DNA of 47,358 nucleotides from Cytophagaceae bacterium (GTDB lineage Bacteria > Bacteroidota > Bacteroidia > Cytophagales > Cytophagaceae). A program made the position numbers and the translations under genes. This document shows positions 28,706-39,273 of this stretch, piece by piece (position 1 is the first letter of the stretch; each line of letters begins with the position of its first letter). The notes under the pieces are model-generated. The model searched no databases. It saw nothing but the letters and a program-made list of their open reading frames with translations, and had not been told where the DNA came from. The stretch is from positions 1 through 47,358 of the forward strand of contig JACMQM010000107.1 of NCBI GenBank assembly GCA_014376985.1, in the 5' to 3' direction.

Positions 28706-29548
28706 ATGAGCAAGCAAGAGGAAATTAATTACAGCAGAATAGCGGAAGCGATCGAGTATATCCGTTTGCATTTTAAAGAACAGCCAAGCCTGGAGCATAT
28801 TGCCGAACAACTGCATCTTAGTCCTTTTCATTTTCAACGCTTGTTTACGGACTGGGCAGGAGTGAGTCCTAAGCAATTTTTACAATTCATTAGTGTAAAC
28901 TATGCCAAACAATTGCTGAAAGAAAAGCAGGCAACTTTGTTTGATGTAGCAGAAAAAACAGGACTATCAGGTACCGGAAGATTACATGATCTGTTTGTGA
29001 AGATAGAAGGCATGACTCCGGGTGAATACAAAAATGGAGGCGAACAACTTTCGATTTCATATAGCTTTGAAGAAAGTCCGTTTGGTAAATTGATTGTTGC
29101 TTCAACGATGAAAGGTATTTGCTACATTGCTTTTTTACAAGACAAAGAAAAATCTGTGCAGGAATTACAAGCATATTTTCCTAAAGCTGCTTTCCAATTC
29201 ATAGAACAACCACTTCACAAAAAAGCACTCCGTATTTTTGAACAAGATTGGAAGGGTATAGCGCAAATAAAATTGCATTTGAAAGGAACAGATTTTCAAT
29301 TGAAAGTATGGGAAGCATTATTGAAAATTCCATCGGGAAGCTTAACAACTTATGCAAGCATCGCCGAACAAATAGAAAGTCCTACTGCCTCAAGAGCTGT
29401 AGGCACAGCAATTGGCAGTAATCCTATTGCTTTTCTAATCCCTTGTCATCGTGTCATTCAATCGAGTGGTATCATTGGCGGATACATGTGGGGGCCAACC
29501 AGAAAGACTGCCATCATCGGCTGGGAAGCGGCACGCGTTAATTCATAA
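28706..29548 (+). CDS. Ada-like bifunctional protein: AraC-type HTH plus methylated-DNA--protein-cysteine methyltransferase
   Basis: HLSPFHFQRLFTDWAGVSPKQFLQFI; FQLKVWEALLKIPSGSLTTYASIAEQI...NPIAFLIPCHRVIQSSGIIGGYMWG. Confidence 0.93.
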   Translation: MSKQEEINYSRIAEAIEYIRLHFKEQPSLEHIAEQLHLSPFHFQRLFTDWAGVSPKQFLQFISVNYAKQLLKEKQATLFDVAEKTGLSGTGRLHDLFVKIEGMTPGEYKNGGEQLSISYSFEESPFGKLIVASTMKGICYIAFLQDKEKSVQELQAYFPKAAFQFIEQPLHKKALRIFEQDWKGIAQIKLHLKGTDFQLKVWEALLKIPSGSLTTYASIAEQIESPTASRAVGTAIGSNPIAFLIPCHRVIQSSGIIGGYMWGPTRKTAIIGWEAARVNS

Positions 29549-32164
29549 TTATTTTAAAGCGCGCTCGGCCATTGTTTGTAACGGTTTGGTTACCGTAGTT
29601 TCTGCAATGGCATGAAGTCTTTCCAATAAGGGTTCAAGTGTTTTAAAACGATCGTTTGTGCCTACACCTATTTTTCGCATAAAATCATGGGCCATTTCCA
29701 GGTATTGTTTCTCAAACTTACTTGTCTTGTCGAAGGCAATTAACATGCGCACCATCATCTCTACATGGTACGGCATTACGGCATTTTTATGCGCAATATA
29801 ATAAGTGCAAATAGCATTCAAATACTTTTTCTCTATGCCGTCTTTGTCTTCAGCAAATGCAAACAATGCAGCCTTTCTGGAAAGCTCAAGCATAATTTTA
29901 TCACGCTGTACTTTGCATTGATTTTTAACCGGATTGGCGGCTAATAACTCATCTATTCTAATTAGGTTAAGATCTTTATCATAAAGAGTTTTAGCCCATT
30001 CATCGATTTCGGTGACTTGAACTTCCAGAAATAGAAAAAGTATTTTCGGGTACAATTTTTTTTCTGCAGCGCTTGTCTTTCCGGGCTTCAGAAGGTATGC
30101 TTTCAATGTAGGGTAAAAACTATTGTCCTTACAATAAATACTTCCTGGCATACATTTTCCAAGTTTAAAATCAAAAAAACTTCTTCCTTTGTCCATTTGG
30201 TACTCACGAAATTTGATGCTTTTACCTTCTCCCGCTTTGTTTTTGTTGACCATCAAGTCAGGCTGTGATCTGCCATAATCCAGTAAAACTTGCAATGGCA
30301 TATAAGCAGGTTGCTGAGGAATAGATATTTTATCCAATATAGAAGCATCTATTTTTTTCTTTTGTATGGCGCTGATCATAGTAAGCATACATTGTCTCTG
30401 AAAGATCATGTCTTGTTCTATGATCAGATCTATGTAATCTTCCTTTTGAGGCTCTTCTTTTGCTTGCTGCAATAATTCGTCTACTGCAAGGAAAGAGCCC
30501 TGCAGAGAATAAAGAAGATACTCTTCTGTGGATATTCCCAGTAGCGGTTTGTTACTGTGAAAGAGTTTAAATTGCTGATAAAAATTAACAACAAGCAATT
30601 TTCCGGTCATGTCTGAAAAGAAAATATCCAGTTCTTCTTTTTTGAAATAACCGGCTGTATACTGTTTGATCAGCCAATTTCTGAGGGCCGCTATCTTTGC
30701 TTCAAATACACTCCGGTGATCAGGATCTGCCCGTTTAAGATAATCGGCTAACAATGCGTATTGTTTTTTTATAACAGACAGTTTTTCTTCCTTGGTAAAT
30801 TTTCGTTCGGTGTAAAGCTCGATATAAGCATAACGATGCTTGGATAACCAATGCTCAAGTTGTTTGGAATGTATGGTATCATTCACCAGTACTCTAAGAG
30901 CCGAGGTGTCTTTAGTTTTCCATTTGGCAAAAGGGGTCGAAGGTAAATCTTTAAAAAAGGCTGACCAATTTTCTGTGCATTCAATCGTCGCATCAATAGA
31001 ATCCTTTTCTCTCTTTTGCAAGGCATCAACCATGATTTGAGATCTTGACCTTGCTAATGCCATGTTGGCCGTTGAATCTCCTTCTACAGAAGCATAAGCT
31101 TTAATGGAAATTTTTCGTAGCGAAAGATTTTCGGCTCTTAAATAATTGTTTAAAGGTTCTACCGCACCTTTAAAATCCATGACTTCATTCTTTTCAAACG
31201 GAACAGTAAATTCTTTTCGCTCCATAAAGGCAGGGGTGAAGGGTCCGTAACATTCGAAGCCCGTTACTTTTTTACATGGCGTAACGTTTTTAGTTTTTTC
31301 CATTTCATCTACTTCATCCTGAATAAAATTATCTGAGCAGAAACTGGAGTCTGTAATAGGAAGATCAAACGGTATATTGAAATAAAGGGTGTCAAAGGAA
31401 ACAGTAAGTAAGTCTTGATTTTTCCTTTTAAAAAGAAAAGTGCATTCCGTTACTGAATGGGCTAGAGTGCCAGTGTAAAAAATAAACGGCCATTCATTCT
31501 TGTATAAATTTTTATCACTGGAAAAATATTTCAGTGGTTTATTTTCCATTTCACTCATCTCAAGAAGATGTGGCGTCATGTTTTTATGAAAGGCATCAAG
31601 GTATATTTTCAACCTGTTCATGTAGATCAAGCTGTCCTTACGAGAAGATTGCTGGGCTTGCTGAATAAACAAGGTTGTTAGTTTTTCATCGTAAGATGTT
31701 GTACTATCCATCATGATTTGCTGTTTCCAGTTATCTGATTTTACTAAATCAGGATAGTCGCGGGAGATTTTTTTCTCCATGTTTAGGATACCGTCAGACT
31801 GTATTTTTTTGGATTGAGTTTTTGCTTGTAGTAAGATGTTTTTTTTCATCTGCTCACGCATTGCTTTATTGTCAAGAGTAAGAACCGCATGATCATTCAA
31901 GCGAAAGGAAAGGTTCGCTTTTTTGTTTTTAAGAAGTTTGGTAATCGCTTGTCTTCCTTTTATAAAAAACAGTACGGTATCTGAATCCAATTCTATTCGA
32001 AAATCTGCCCTGCTGAGTGTGCGTATTTCTCGCTTTCCTTTTAGCTCTAAGGCTTTTTGTGGAATATTGATTTTGGAATACTGATTGGCAGGATCAATAT
32101 GTTGAGCGCATAGCAGGTTTGAGAAATGACATAGTAATGCCATGACAAGAAGCATCTGTTTCAT
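29549..32164 (-). CDS. large secreted hypothetical protein with an OmpA-like segment
   Basis: Signal peptide; FEKNEVMDFKGAVEPLNNYLRAENLSLRKISIKAYASVEGDSTANMALARSRSQIMVDALQKRE resembles OmpA-type peptidoglycan-binding domains. Confidence 0.65.
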   Translation of the reverse strand: MKQMLLVMALLCHFSNLLCAQHIDPANQYSKINIPQKALELKGKREIRTLSRADFRIELDSDTVLFFIKGRQAITKLLKNKKANLSFRLNDHAVLTLDNKAMREQMKKNILLQAKTQSKKIQSDGILNMEKKISRDYPDLVKSDNWKQQIMMDSTTSYDEKLTTLFIQQAQQSSRKDSLIYMNRLKIYLDAFHKNMTPHLLEMSEMENKPLKYFSSDKNLYKNEWPFIFYTGTLAHSVTECTFLFKRKNQDLLTVSFDTLYFNIPFDLPITDSSFCSDNFIQDEVDEMEKTKNVTPCKKVTGFECYGPFTPAFMERKEFTVPFEKNEVMDFKGAVEPLNNYLRAENLSLRKISIKAYASVEGDSTANMALARSRSQIMVDALQKREKDSIDATIECTENWSAFFKDLPSTPFAKWKTKDTSALRVLVNDTIHSKQLEHWLSKHRYAYIELYTERKFTKEEKLSVIKKQYALLADYLKRADPDHRSVFEAKIAALRNWLIKQYTAGYFKKEELDIFFSDMTGKLLVVNFYQQFKLFHSNKPLLGISTEEYLLYSLQGSFLAVDELLQQAKEEPQKEDYIDLIIEQDMIFQRQCMLTMISAIQKKKIDASILDKISIPQQPAYMPLQVLLDYGRSQPDLMVNKNKAGEGKSIKFREYQMDKGRSFFDFKLGKCMPGSIYCKDNSFYPTLKAYLLKPGKTSAAEKKLYPKILFLFLEVQVTEIDEWAKTLYDKDLNLIRIDELLAANPVKNQCKVQRDKIMLELSRKAALFAFAEDKDGIEKKYLNAICTYYIAHKNAVMPYHVEMMVRMLIAFDKTSKFEKQYLEMAHDFMRKIGVGTNDRFKTLEPLLERLHAIAETTVTKPLQTMAERALK

Positions 32165-32283
32165 AACCTATTTTTTTAGTGATACGCTCATAACGCGAAA
32201 GCATAAAAATGTTACATAGAGAATTAACATTTAAATTAGCTATAGAAATTAATAGTTGATTCTTTAATTTATTTTAAATTTAG

Positions 32284-32671
32284 GCCAGGAAAGCACTGTG
32301 GACTATTCTCATACTCTCGCTGTCAAATGTCTTTATGACTTTAGCGTGGTACGGACATTTGCAAGTGAAGAAACTAAACGAATTTACTAAATGGGGAATA
32401 TTCATAGCCATCATGGTCAGCTGGGGATTGGCTTTCTTCGAATACATTTTTCAGGTACCTGCCAATAAAAATCGACTATAAGGAAAATGGAGGCCCTTTT
32501 TCCATGTTTTAGCTCAAGGTAATACAAGAAATCATTTCGTTATCCGTGTTTAGCTTGTTTGTTTTATTTATATTCAAGACGGACAAACTCGCATGGAATT
32601 ACATAGCAGAATTCATTTGTATTCTTTTGGCGGTGTTTTTGTATTTAAAAAGTGGTGATCATAGCGCATGA
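32284..32671 (+). pseudogene. DUF486 (DMT-family) membrane protein, frameshifted and nonsense-mutated
   Basis: RKALWTILILSLSNVFMTLAWYGHLQVKKLNEFTKWGIFIAIMVSWGLAFFEYIFQVPANKNRL* then shifted frame KENGGPFSMF*LKVIQEIISLSVFSLFVLFIFKTDKLAWNYIAEFICILLAVFLYLKSGDHSA*; TAA 32479-32481, TAG 32510-32512; no ATG at the expected start. Confidence 0.85.
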
Positions 32672-33660
32672 GTAATTTAGTAGGAAAAGAGAAAACAGCA
32701 TTCTACCATCAGAAAGTCACCGATGTCATCGAAGAAGTTGGGAAAGTAGTGTTGGGTCAGAATTATTTGATCAATCGTTTGTTGATCGGTCTTTGTACCG
32801 AAGGACATATTTTATTGGAAGGCGTACCGGGTTTAGCAAAAACGCTAAGTGTTAATACACTGGCCCAAGTCGTAGATCTTGATTTTCATCGTATTCAATT
32901 TACACCGGATTTATTGCCGTCAGATTTGGTGGGCACCATGGTGTATAATCAACACAGCGGAGAATTTGTGGTAAAGAAAGGACCTGTTTTCGCCAACATG
33001 ATACTGGCCGATGAAATCAACCGCTCTCCGGCCAAGGTACAGTCAGCGTTGCTGGAGTGTATGCAGGAAAGACAAGTGACCATTGGAGAGACGAGCTATC
33101 AGTTGGATCGTCCTTTTTTGGTGCTGGCTACTCAAAATCCATTGGAGCAAGAAGGTACCTATCCTCTGCCGGAAGCGCAGGTGGATCGCTTCATGATGAA
33201 GGTCAATCTGACTTATTTAGATAGAGAAACAGAACTTCAGGTGATGCGTAGAGTGTCTAACCTGGAGCATAAACCGGAAGTCAAAACAATATTAAACAAG
33301 ACGGATATCTATGCCTTGCGGGAAGAAATTAATCGTGTGAATATGTCTGAATCATTGGAACGATACATCATCGAATTAATTTTTGCTACACGCTATCCCA
33401 AAGAATACAACCTGGGAGAAGAAGGCAATTACATTCAGTATGGTGCCTCTACACGTGCTGCCATTCACATGAACAGGGCAGCTAAAGCAATAGCTTTTTT
33501 CAACAAAAGAGATTTTGTATTGCCGGAAGATATCAAAGAAGTAGCATTGGATGTATTGAATCACCGTGTTATTCTAAACTACGAAGCCGAAGCAGAGGGG
33601 ATAAGATCACAAGATGTCATTGCGGAGATCTTGAAAAAAGTAACCATCAATAATGTGTAA
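32668..33660 (+). CDS. MoxR-family AAA+ ATPase
   Basis: GHILLEGVPGLAKTLSVNTLAQ, FTPDLLPSDLVGTMVYN, ADEINRSPAKVQSALLECMQERQVTIG, ATQNPLEQEGTYPLPEAQVDRFMMK. Confidence 0.95.
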   Translation: MSNLVGKEKTAFYHQKVTDVIEEVGKVVLGQNYLINRLLIGLCTEGHILLEGVPGLAKTLSVNTLAQVVDLDFHRIQFTPDLLPSDLVGTMVYNQHSGEFVVKKGPVFANMILADEINRSPAKVQSALLECMQERQVTIGETSYQLDRPFLVLATQNPLEQEGTYPLPEAQVDRFMMKVNLTYLDRETELQVMRRVSNLEHKPEVKTILNKTDIYALREEINRVNMSESLERYIIELIFATRYPKEYNLGEEGNYIQYGASTRAAIHMNRAAKAIAFFNKRDFVLPEDIKEVALDVLNHRVILNYEAEAEGIRSQDVIAEILKKVTINNV

Positions 33661-33724
33661 GGAGAAAAGTGAGAGGAGAGATGAGAAATGAATACGTGCA
33701 TCTCTCATTTCCCATCTCTCATCT

Positions 33725-34420
33725 CTATAAGTCGTTCAGCTTCCCTTTCACCACTTCCAATGCTTTCTGCATTTTAGCGGCTTCGTCTGCGGCTTTCTTT
33801 TGATCTCCTTTATTTGTTTCTACGTCTTTGTTCAATTGCTGTAATTCAGAAGCGTTGTCCTTTAGTTCTTGTTCCAGCTTTTGTTTTTCCTGACCATTTT
33901 TAGAAATGTCTATTATTAAATCTGCGCCTTTATCCACTTGTTTTTCTTGTGCTTTAGCAGCGCTTTTAATAGCACTCTCAGCGTCTTTTACCTGCTCATT
34001 GATATCATTGATATATTGTTGACGAGCAAACTCTTCCAGCTTACTTTCGGAGTGTTTAGAATTGGAAGTGATGTGGGTTCCGTTATCAATAGACCACCAG
34101 GCCAGGTATCCTTTGGAGCTTGAGTAGCATTTTGCATAGATGACACAAGTACCAGTCACACCAGGGAAAGTAGCCTCTGTTACTTTATAAGCATCACCTT
34201 TTAATTTGGTGAGTTTTCCGTATGTTTTTAGCGTACTTTCCCATTCCTTTACAATGCTCTTATTGTTGAGGTCGATTTCGATGGCCGCACCTTCACGGGA
34301 TACTCCTTCGACTTCTTCTTTATGTAATTTAGCTTTGATGGTTCTTTTTTGAGCGAAAGAATTAAACGAGGCCAAACAACCAATAATTATCAGGACGATG
34401 ATTGCACAAAATCTTTTCAC
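33725..34420 (-). CDS. secreted hypothetical protein with C-terminal coiled coil
   Basis: Signal peptide; Lys/Glu/Ala-rich heptad-like C-terminus. Confidence 0.7.
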   Translation of the reverse strand: MKRFCAIIVLIIIGCLASFNSFAQKRTIKAKLHKEEVEGVSREGAAIEIDLNNKSIVKEWESTLKTYGKLTKLKGDAYKVTEATFPGVTGTCVIYAKCYSSSKGYLAWWSIDNGTHITSNSKHSESKLEEFARQQYINDINEQVKDAESAIKSAAKAQEKQVDKGADLIIDISKNGQEKQKLEQELKDNASELQQLNKDVETNKGDQKKAADEAAKMQKALEVVKGKLNDL

Positions 34421-34473
34421 AGTTGTTATGGTTAGAGTTACTACAGGTTAAGAAATAAATTAAATATTTCAAA

Positions 34474-35376
34474 ATGAAAACAGTATTAGTTGCAGGAGCC
34501 AGCGGATTAGTTGGTAAAAGCGTCATGACTTTGTTAAAGGATAAAGGGTTTAGTGTTCGCACATTAAGCCATAGCCTTCCTACAGATATTGCTAAAGAAC
34601 GTTATAACTGGTCTCCGGATACAGGAGAAATAGATATACGATGTTTTGATGGAGTAGATCATGTAATCAACCTTTCCGGGGCGGGTGTGTTTGATCATTG
34701 GTGGACAACGTCATACAAAGAAAAAATAATAAAGAGCAGAACATTAAGCACGTCCTTACTGGCTGATACGATCGTGAAATATGATTATCCTATACGAACA
34801 TTTATAAATCCTTCAGGAATCAGTTTTTACGGAAACGACACCGGTGATCGGTGGGTCGATGAGAACAGTCCCACCACTCAGGAATTCCTTGCCAGAGTAG
34901 TTCAGTTATGGGAAGGATCTTTGTTAAATCATGAATTAAAAACTCGCAAAGTCTGTTTACGCTTTGGTATTGTACTTTCAGATCAGGGAGGAGCCTTGAC
35001 TCAAATGGCCACACCTGTGAAGTATGGAGTGGGTTCCCCGTTTGCTTCTGGAAAGCAATACATTTCATGGATACATATTCAGGATGTAACTAATATGATT
35101 TTGTTTGCAATAGAAAATAATACGGTACAGGGAATATATAATGCAGTAGCTCCTGACCCGGTGACGAATGAAGCCATGATTCAGGGAATTGCAGATCGAT
35201 TGCATAAAAAACTGTGGGCTCCCAGCGTTCCGGGATTTGTTATGAATCTCGCGCTGGGAAAAGAAAGGGCTGCCATACTTTTAGGGGGCAATAGGGTAAA
35301 AGGGACTAAAATGCAGGATGCAGGATTTCAATTTCAGTATAAAACTTTAGCCGAAGCCTTACATAGTTTTTTCTGA
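34474..35376 (+). CDS. TIGR01777-family NAD-dependent epimerase-like protein
   Basis: VLVAGASGLVGKSVMTLLKDKG, FINPSGISFYGNDTGDRWVDENSP, RFGIVLSDQGGALTQM, ISWIHIQDV. Confidence 0.92.
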   Translation: MKTVLVAGASGLVGKSVMTLLKDKGFSVRTLSHSLPTDIAKERYNWSPDTGEIDIRCFDGVDHVINLSGAGVFDHWWTTSYKEKIIKSRTLSTSLLADTIVKYDYPIRTFINPSGISFYGNDTGDRWVDENSPTTQEFLARVVQLWEGSLLNHELKTRKVCLRFGIVLSDQGGALTQMATPVKYGVGSPFASGKQYISWIHIQDVTNMILFAIENNTVQGIYNAVAPDPVTNEAMIQGIADRLHKKLWAPSVPGFVMNLALGKERAAILLGGNRVKGTKMQDAGFQFQYKTLAEALHSFF

Positions 35377-35416
35377 TCTAAGAATAATGTGTAACTTATC
35401 CTGTTAATCGATTGAA

Positions 35417-36313
35417 GTGAAATATAAGGTTCAAGTTTTTCTGGTTTTAGCAGGACTTATTTTGATAGGATACGTTGCCTTTGTCCTATTCAAAGATACG
35501 TCTGATTTCAGCCTGGAATATCAGGATCGCCACCAACGCCTCATCACTAAGGTTCCAGACAGCGTAGAATTTGCTGGCGAAAAAGTGCACTTCAAAACGA
35601 TAGATTCCTATCAGCACTTTTATCGTGAACTAAAATTAAACACCAAGAACAATTCCTCTACTCGTTTGCTCATGCGCGATGCTGCCATCTGGCTGCCGCA
35701 GATTGAATGGATCATTAAAAAATACAAACTACCCAAAGACATTCAATATATAGCAATGGCAGAGTCTCGTTTTCAAAACGATGCCTCTCAGAAAGGAGCA
35801 GTTGGTTTTTGGCAGTTCAAAACAGCTACAGCCAGAGAAATGAAACTGAGAGTAGATGAGGAAGTAGATCAACGATTAGATCCCCTATTGTCCACACATG
35901 CTGCTTGTCGTTTTTTTCGTCAAAATTATAAAATATTCAAATCTTGGACTTTGGTAGCTGCTGCCTACAACAGAGGGACAAACGGCATACAGCGAGACAT
36001 GAAAAGGCAACATGCGCATTCCTATTACGATCTTGCCTTGAACCTAGAAACGGAACGTTATTTGTACAAAGTGATTTCCATGAAGGATTTATACGAGAAT
36101 CCTAAAAAGTATAAACTCAAACGACACGCTTACAGAATACCTTCTTATAAATATGTGACCGTTGACAAATCTATTTCAGATCTTAATGTGTTTGCACAAC
36201 AGCAAGGTATGACAAAAGACGAATTGAAGTACATGAATCCCTGGCTTGTCGGTAATTCGCTGACATTACAAAAGCCTACGGAAAAATACAGAATTGCAAT
36301 CGGAGTTAAATAA
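35417..36313 (+). CDS. lytic transglycosylase (SLT domain) with LysM-like C-terminus
   Basis: IQYIAMAESRFQNDASQKGAVGFWQFKTATAREMKLRVDEEVDQRLDP, AAAYNRGTNGIQR; begins with a GTG/ATG near 35417. Confidence 0.9.
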   Translation: MKYKVQVFLVLAGLILIGYVAFVLFKDTSDFSLEYQDRHQRLITKVPDSVEFAGEKVHFKTIDSYQHFYRELKLNTKNNSSTRLLMRDAAIWLPQIEWIIKKYKLPKDIQYIAMAESRFQNDASQKGAVGFWQFKTATAREMKLRVDEEVDQRLDPLLSTHAACRFFRQNYKIFKSWTLVAAAYNRGTNGIQRDMKRQHAHSYYDLALNLETERYLYKVISMKDLYENPKKYKLKRHAYRIPSYKYVTVDKSISDLNVFAQQQGMTKDELKYMNPWLVGNSLTLQKPTEKYRIAIGVK

Positions 36314-36328
36314 AGAGGCGGATAGAAA

Positions 36329-39211
36329 ATGGATACCCAAAAACCGAAGGTGAAGACGGAAGGTAAGAAACTTGATCCTACAGGATTCGAATATATCGAA
36401 GTGTACGGTGCAAGAGAGCACAACCTTAAAAACATAGATGTTAAAATACCACGCAATAAATTGGTGGTACTTACCGGTATCAGCGGCAGCGGTAAATCTT
36501 CGCTGGCTTTTGATACCATCTACGCAGAAGGGCAGCGTCGCTACATGGAAAGCTTTTCGGCTTATGCCCGTTCTTTTATTGGCGGCATGGAACGACCGAA
36601 TGTCGATAAGATCAATGGGTTGAGTCCTGTTATTTCCATCGAACAAAAAACAACGTCGCGCAATCCCCGTTCTACCGTTGGTACTGTTACAGAGATCTAT
36701 GATTTTCTTCGTTTATTATACGCAAGAGCAGCTGATGCCTATTCTTATGTGACAGGTGTGAAGATGGAAAAGCAAACGGAAGAGCAAATTCTGAAAGCAC
36801 TTCTAAGTAATTATGATGATAAGAATGTAACACTCCTCGCTCCTTTGGTGCGTGCACGTAAAGGACATTACAGAGAATTGTTTGAGCAGGTAAGAAAGCA
36901 AGGGTATACCAAAGTAAGAGTAGACGGAGAGATTTTAGACATCACTGCCAAGATGCAGCTGGATCGTTATAAAATACACGATATAGAGTTAGTCGTTGAT
37001 CGCTTGAAAGTAAAGAAAGAGGAGATTGAACGCATCGTGCGTTCCATTTCTTCCACTTTGAAATTGGGTAAAGGAGTCATGATGATTGTGACGCAAGGAG
37101 AAAAAGAACCGCAATTTTTCTCTCGCTCTTTAATGGATCCGTTATCTGGTATCGCATACGATGAACCTGCTCCTAATTTATTTTCTTTCAACTCTCCTTA
37201 CGGGGCTTGTCCGCATTGCAAAGGTTTAGGAGTGATCGAACAAATTACCAGAGAAACAATTGTTCCCGATGAAACGCTCAGCATCTCAAGAGGCGCATTG
37301 GCCCCTCTAGGCGAATACCGTGAAATCTGGATCTTCGGACAGATTGAAAAAGTTTTAAAACGTCATAAACAAACGATCTCCAAACCGTTTCAAGACCTGC
37401 CTGATAAAACGATTCAGGAATTATTGTATGGTGATCGCGTGCCAGAAGACCAATGGTCGCCGGATTATTTTCCAGGTGTAATTCCTTATCTAAACAGAAT
37501 TAGAGAAGAGAAATTAGGCGTGGACAAAGATGCGTTAGATGAATACACTGAAATCCTGGAATGCCCCGAATGCCACGGCGATCGATTGAAGAAAGAAGCA
37601 CTGTATTTCAGAATTCACGACAAGAACATTGCTGAGTTGGCTAATATGGATTTAAACACGTTAGCTAAATGGATTGCAACGGTAGAACCTAAATTGTCCA
37701 GCCGCCAACGTATCATTGCACATGAAGTATTAAAAGAAGTCAGCAAACGCATCGGCTTTTTGTTAGATGTTGGCTTGTACTACCTGACATTGAATCGCTC
37801 TATGCGTACCCTATCAGGCGGAGAAGCACAACGTATTCGACTGGCTACACAGATCGGAACGCAGTTGGTAGGCGTATTATACATCCTCGATGAACCAAGT
37901 ATTGGTTTGCATCAACGCGACAACATGCGTCTCATCAAAGCATTGAAAGACCTAAAAGATTTAGGCAATACCGTTTTGGTGGTAGAGCACGACAAAGACA
38001 TGATGCTGGATTGTGATTACATTCTAGACATTGGTCCTGGAGCCGGTATACACGGAGGCTCTGTGGTGGCGCAAGGCACACCGGAAGAATTTCTAAAACA
38101 AAACTCAACTACTTCATTATACCTCTCGGGGAAAAAGAACATAGAAATTCCTGCCACCAGAAGAAAAGGCAATGGAGAAGTATTGAAGCTGAACAAAGCG
38201 ACAGGTAATAACTTGAAAGATGTCACGTTTATCTTACCACTCGGAACGTTCACTTCTATTACTGGTGTATCGGGTAGCGGAAAATCTTCTTTGATTCATG
38301 AAACATTATATCCTGTCTTGCGCAAGCATTTCTATGGTTCACGCAAAGATGCCTTGCCATATGAGAGCATAGAAGGATTAGAACACATCGATAAAGTCAT
38401 CGAAGTGGATCAAGCACCCATAGGTCGCACTCCGCGCTCTAATCCTGCTACCTATGTAGAAGTGTTCGGTGATATTCGCTTGTTGTATTCTGTTTTACCG
38501 GAATCAAAAATCAGAGGGTATAAGCCGGGACGTTTTTCATTCAACGTTAAAAGCGGTCGTTGTGAAGTATGCGAAGGAGGAGGAATGCGTTTGATTGAAA
38601 TGGATTTCTTACCGGATGTGTATGTGCCTTGTGATGCTTGTAAAGGTAAAAGATACAATAGAGAAACATTGGAAATTCGTTTTAAAGGAAAATCAATTGC
38701 CGATGTATTGGACATGACCATTGATCAGGCAGTCGATTTTTTTGAGAAACAGCCTTCTATTTACCGCAAGATAAAAACATTGCAGGATGTTGGTTTGGGA
38801 TACATTACCTTAGGCCAACATGCTCCAACACTCTCAGGTGGAGAAGCACAACGTGTGAAACTGGCTACAGAGTTGTCTCGCAAAGACACCGGTAAAACGT
38901 TATACATTTTCGATGAACCGACAACAGGCCTTCACTTTGAAGATATTCGCCATTTATTATTGGTATTGCAACAACTCGTAGACAAAGGCAATACAGTACT
39001 CGTGATTGAACACAACCTGGACATCATCAAAGTATCCGATCACATCATTGACCTAGGTCCTGAAGGCGGACAAGCGGGTGGTTATATTATTGCGCAAGGA
39101 ACACCGGAAAAAGTAGCGTTGGTGAAGGAAAGTCATACGGCAGTGTTTTTGAAGGAGGAATTAAAGCTGAAACAGGGTACAGGAGCTAACTTTAAGATAA
39201 AAAAAGAATAA
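36329..39211 (+). CDS. uvrA: excinuclease ABC subunit UvrA
   Basis: GAREHNLKNIDVKIPRNKLVVLTGISGSGKSSLAFDTIYAEGQRRYMESFSAYARSF; duplicated ABC signatures LSGGEAQRIRLATQIG and LSGGEAQRVKLATEL. Confidence 0.98.
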   Translation: MDTQKPKVKTEGKKLDPTGFEYIEVYGAREHNLKNIDVKIPRNKLVVLTGISGSGKSSLAFDTIYAEGQRRYMESFSAYARSFIGGMERPNVDKINGLSPVISIEQKTTSRNPRSTVGTVTEIYDFLRLLYARAADAYSYVTGVKMEKQTEEQILKALLSNYDDKNVTLLAPLVRARKGHYRELFEQVRKQGYTKVRVDGEILDITAKMQLDRYKIHDIELVVDRLKVKKEEIERIVRSISSTLKLGKGVMMIVTQGEKEPQFFSRSLMDPLSGIAYDEPAPNLFSFNSPYGACPHCKGLGVIEQITRETIVPDETLSISRGALAPLGEYREIWIFGQIEKVLKRHKQTISKPFQDLPDKTIQELLYGDRVPEDQWSPDYFPGVIPYLNRIREEKLGVDKDALDEYTEILECPECHGDRLKKEALYFRIHDKNIAELANMDLNTLAKWIATVEPKLSSRQRIIAHEVLKEVSKRIGFLLDVGLYYLTLNRSMRTLSGGEAQRIRLATQIGTQLVGVLYILDEPSIGLHQRDNMRLIKALKDLKDLGNTVLVVEHDKDMMLDCDYILDIGPGAGIHGGSVVAQGTPEEFLKQNSTTSLYLSGKKNIEIPATRRKGNGEVLKLNKATGNNLKDVTFILPLGTFTSITGVSGSGKSSLIHETLYPVLRKHFYGSRKDALPYESIEGLEHIDKVIEVDQAPIGRTPRSNPATYVEVFGDIRLLYSVLPESKIRGYKPGRFSFNVKSGRCEVCEGGGMRLIEMDFLPDVYVPCDACKGKRYNRETLEIRFKGKSIADVLDMTIDQAVDFFEKQPSIYRKIKTLQDVGLGYITLGQHAPTLSGGEAQRVKLATELSRKDTGKTLYIFDEPTTGLHFEDIRHLLLVLQQLVDKGNTVLVIEHNLDIIKVSDHIIDLGPEGGQAGGYIIAQGTPEKVALVKESHTAVFLKEELKLKQGTGANFKIKKE

Positions 39212-39246
39212 TAGGTGAATAATTTTTATTCTTTTTTTATCTTAAA
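39191..39246. terminator. AT-rich perfect inverted repeat overlapping the uvrA stop codon
   Basis: 20-bp arms TTTAAGATAAAAAAAGAATA / TATTCTTTTTTTATCTTAAA. Confidence 0.5.
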
Positions 39247-39273
39247 GAGTAATCGTACTTAATGATTTCAGAT

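Noticed and set aside
28574-28876. Minus-strand ORF of 100 aa
   Set aside because: Antisense to the ada-like gene and runs into the inverted repeat; no coding signature.
33661-33728. Repetitive GAGATGAGAAATG / CATTTCCCATCTCTC inverted repeat after moxR
   Set aside because: Imperfect, purine/pyrimidine-rich; most likely an ordinary terminator between convergent genes, not strong enough to list.
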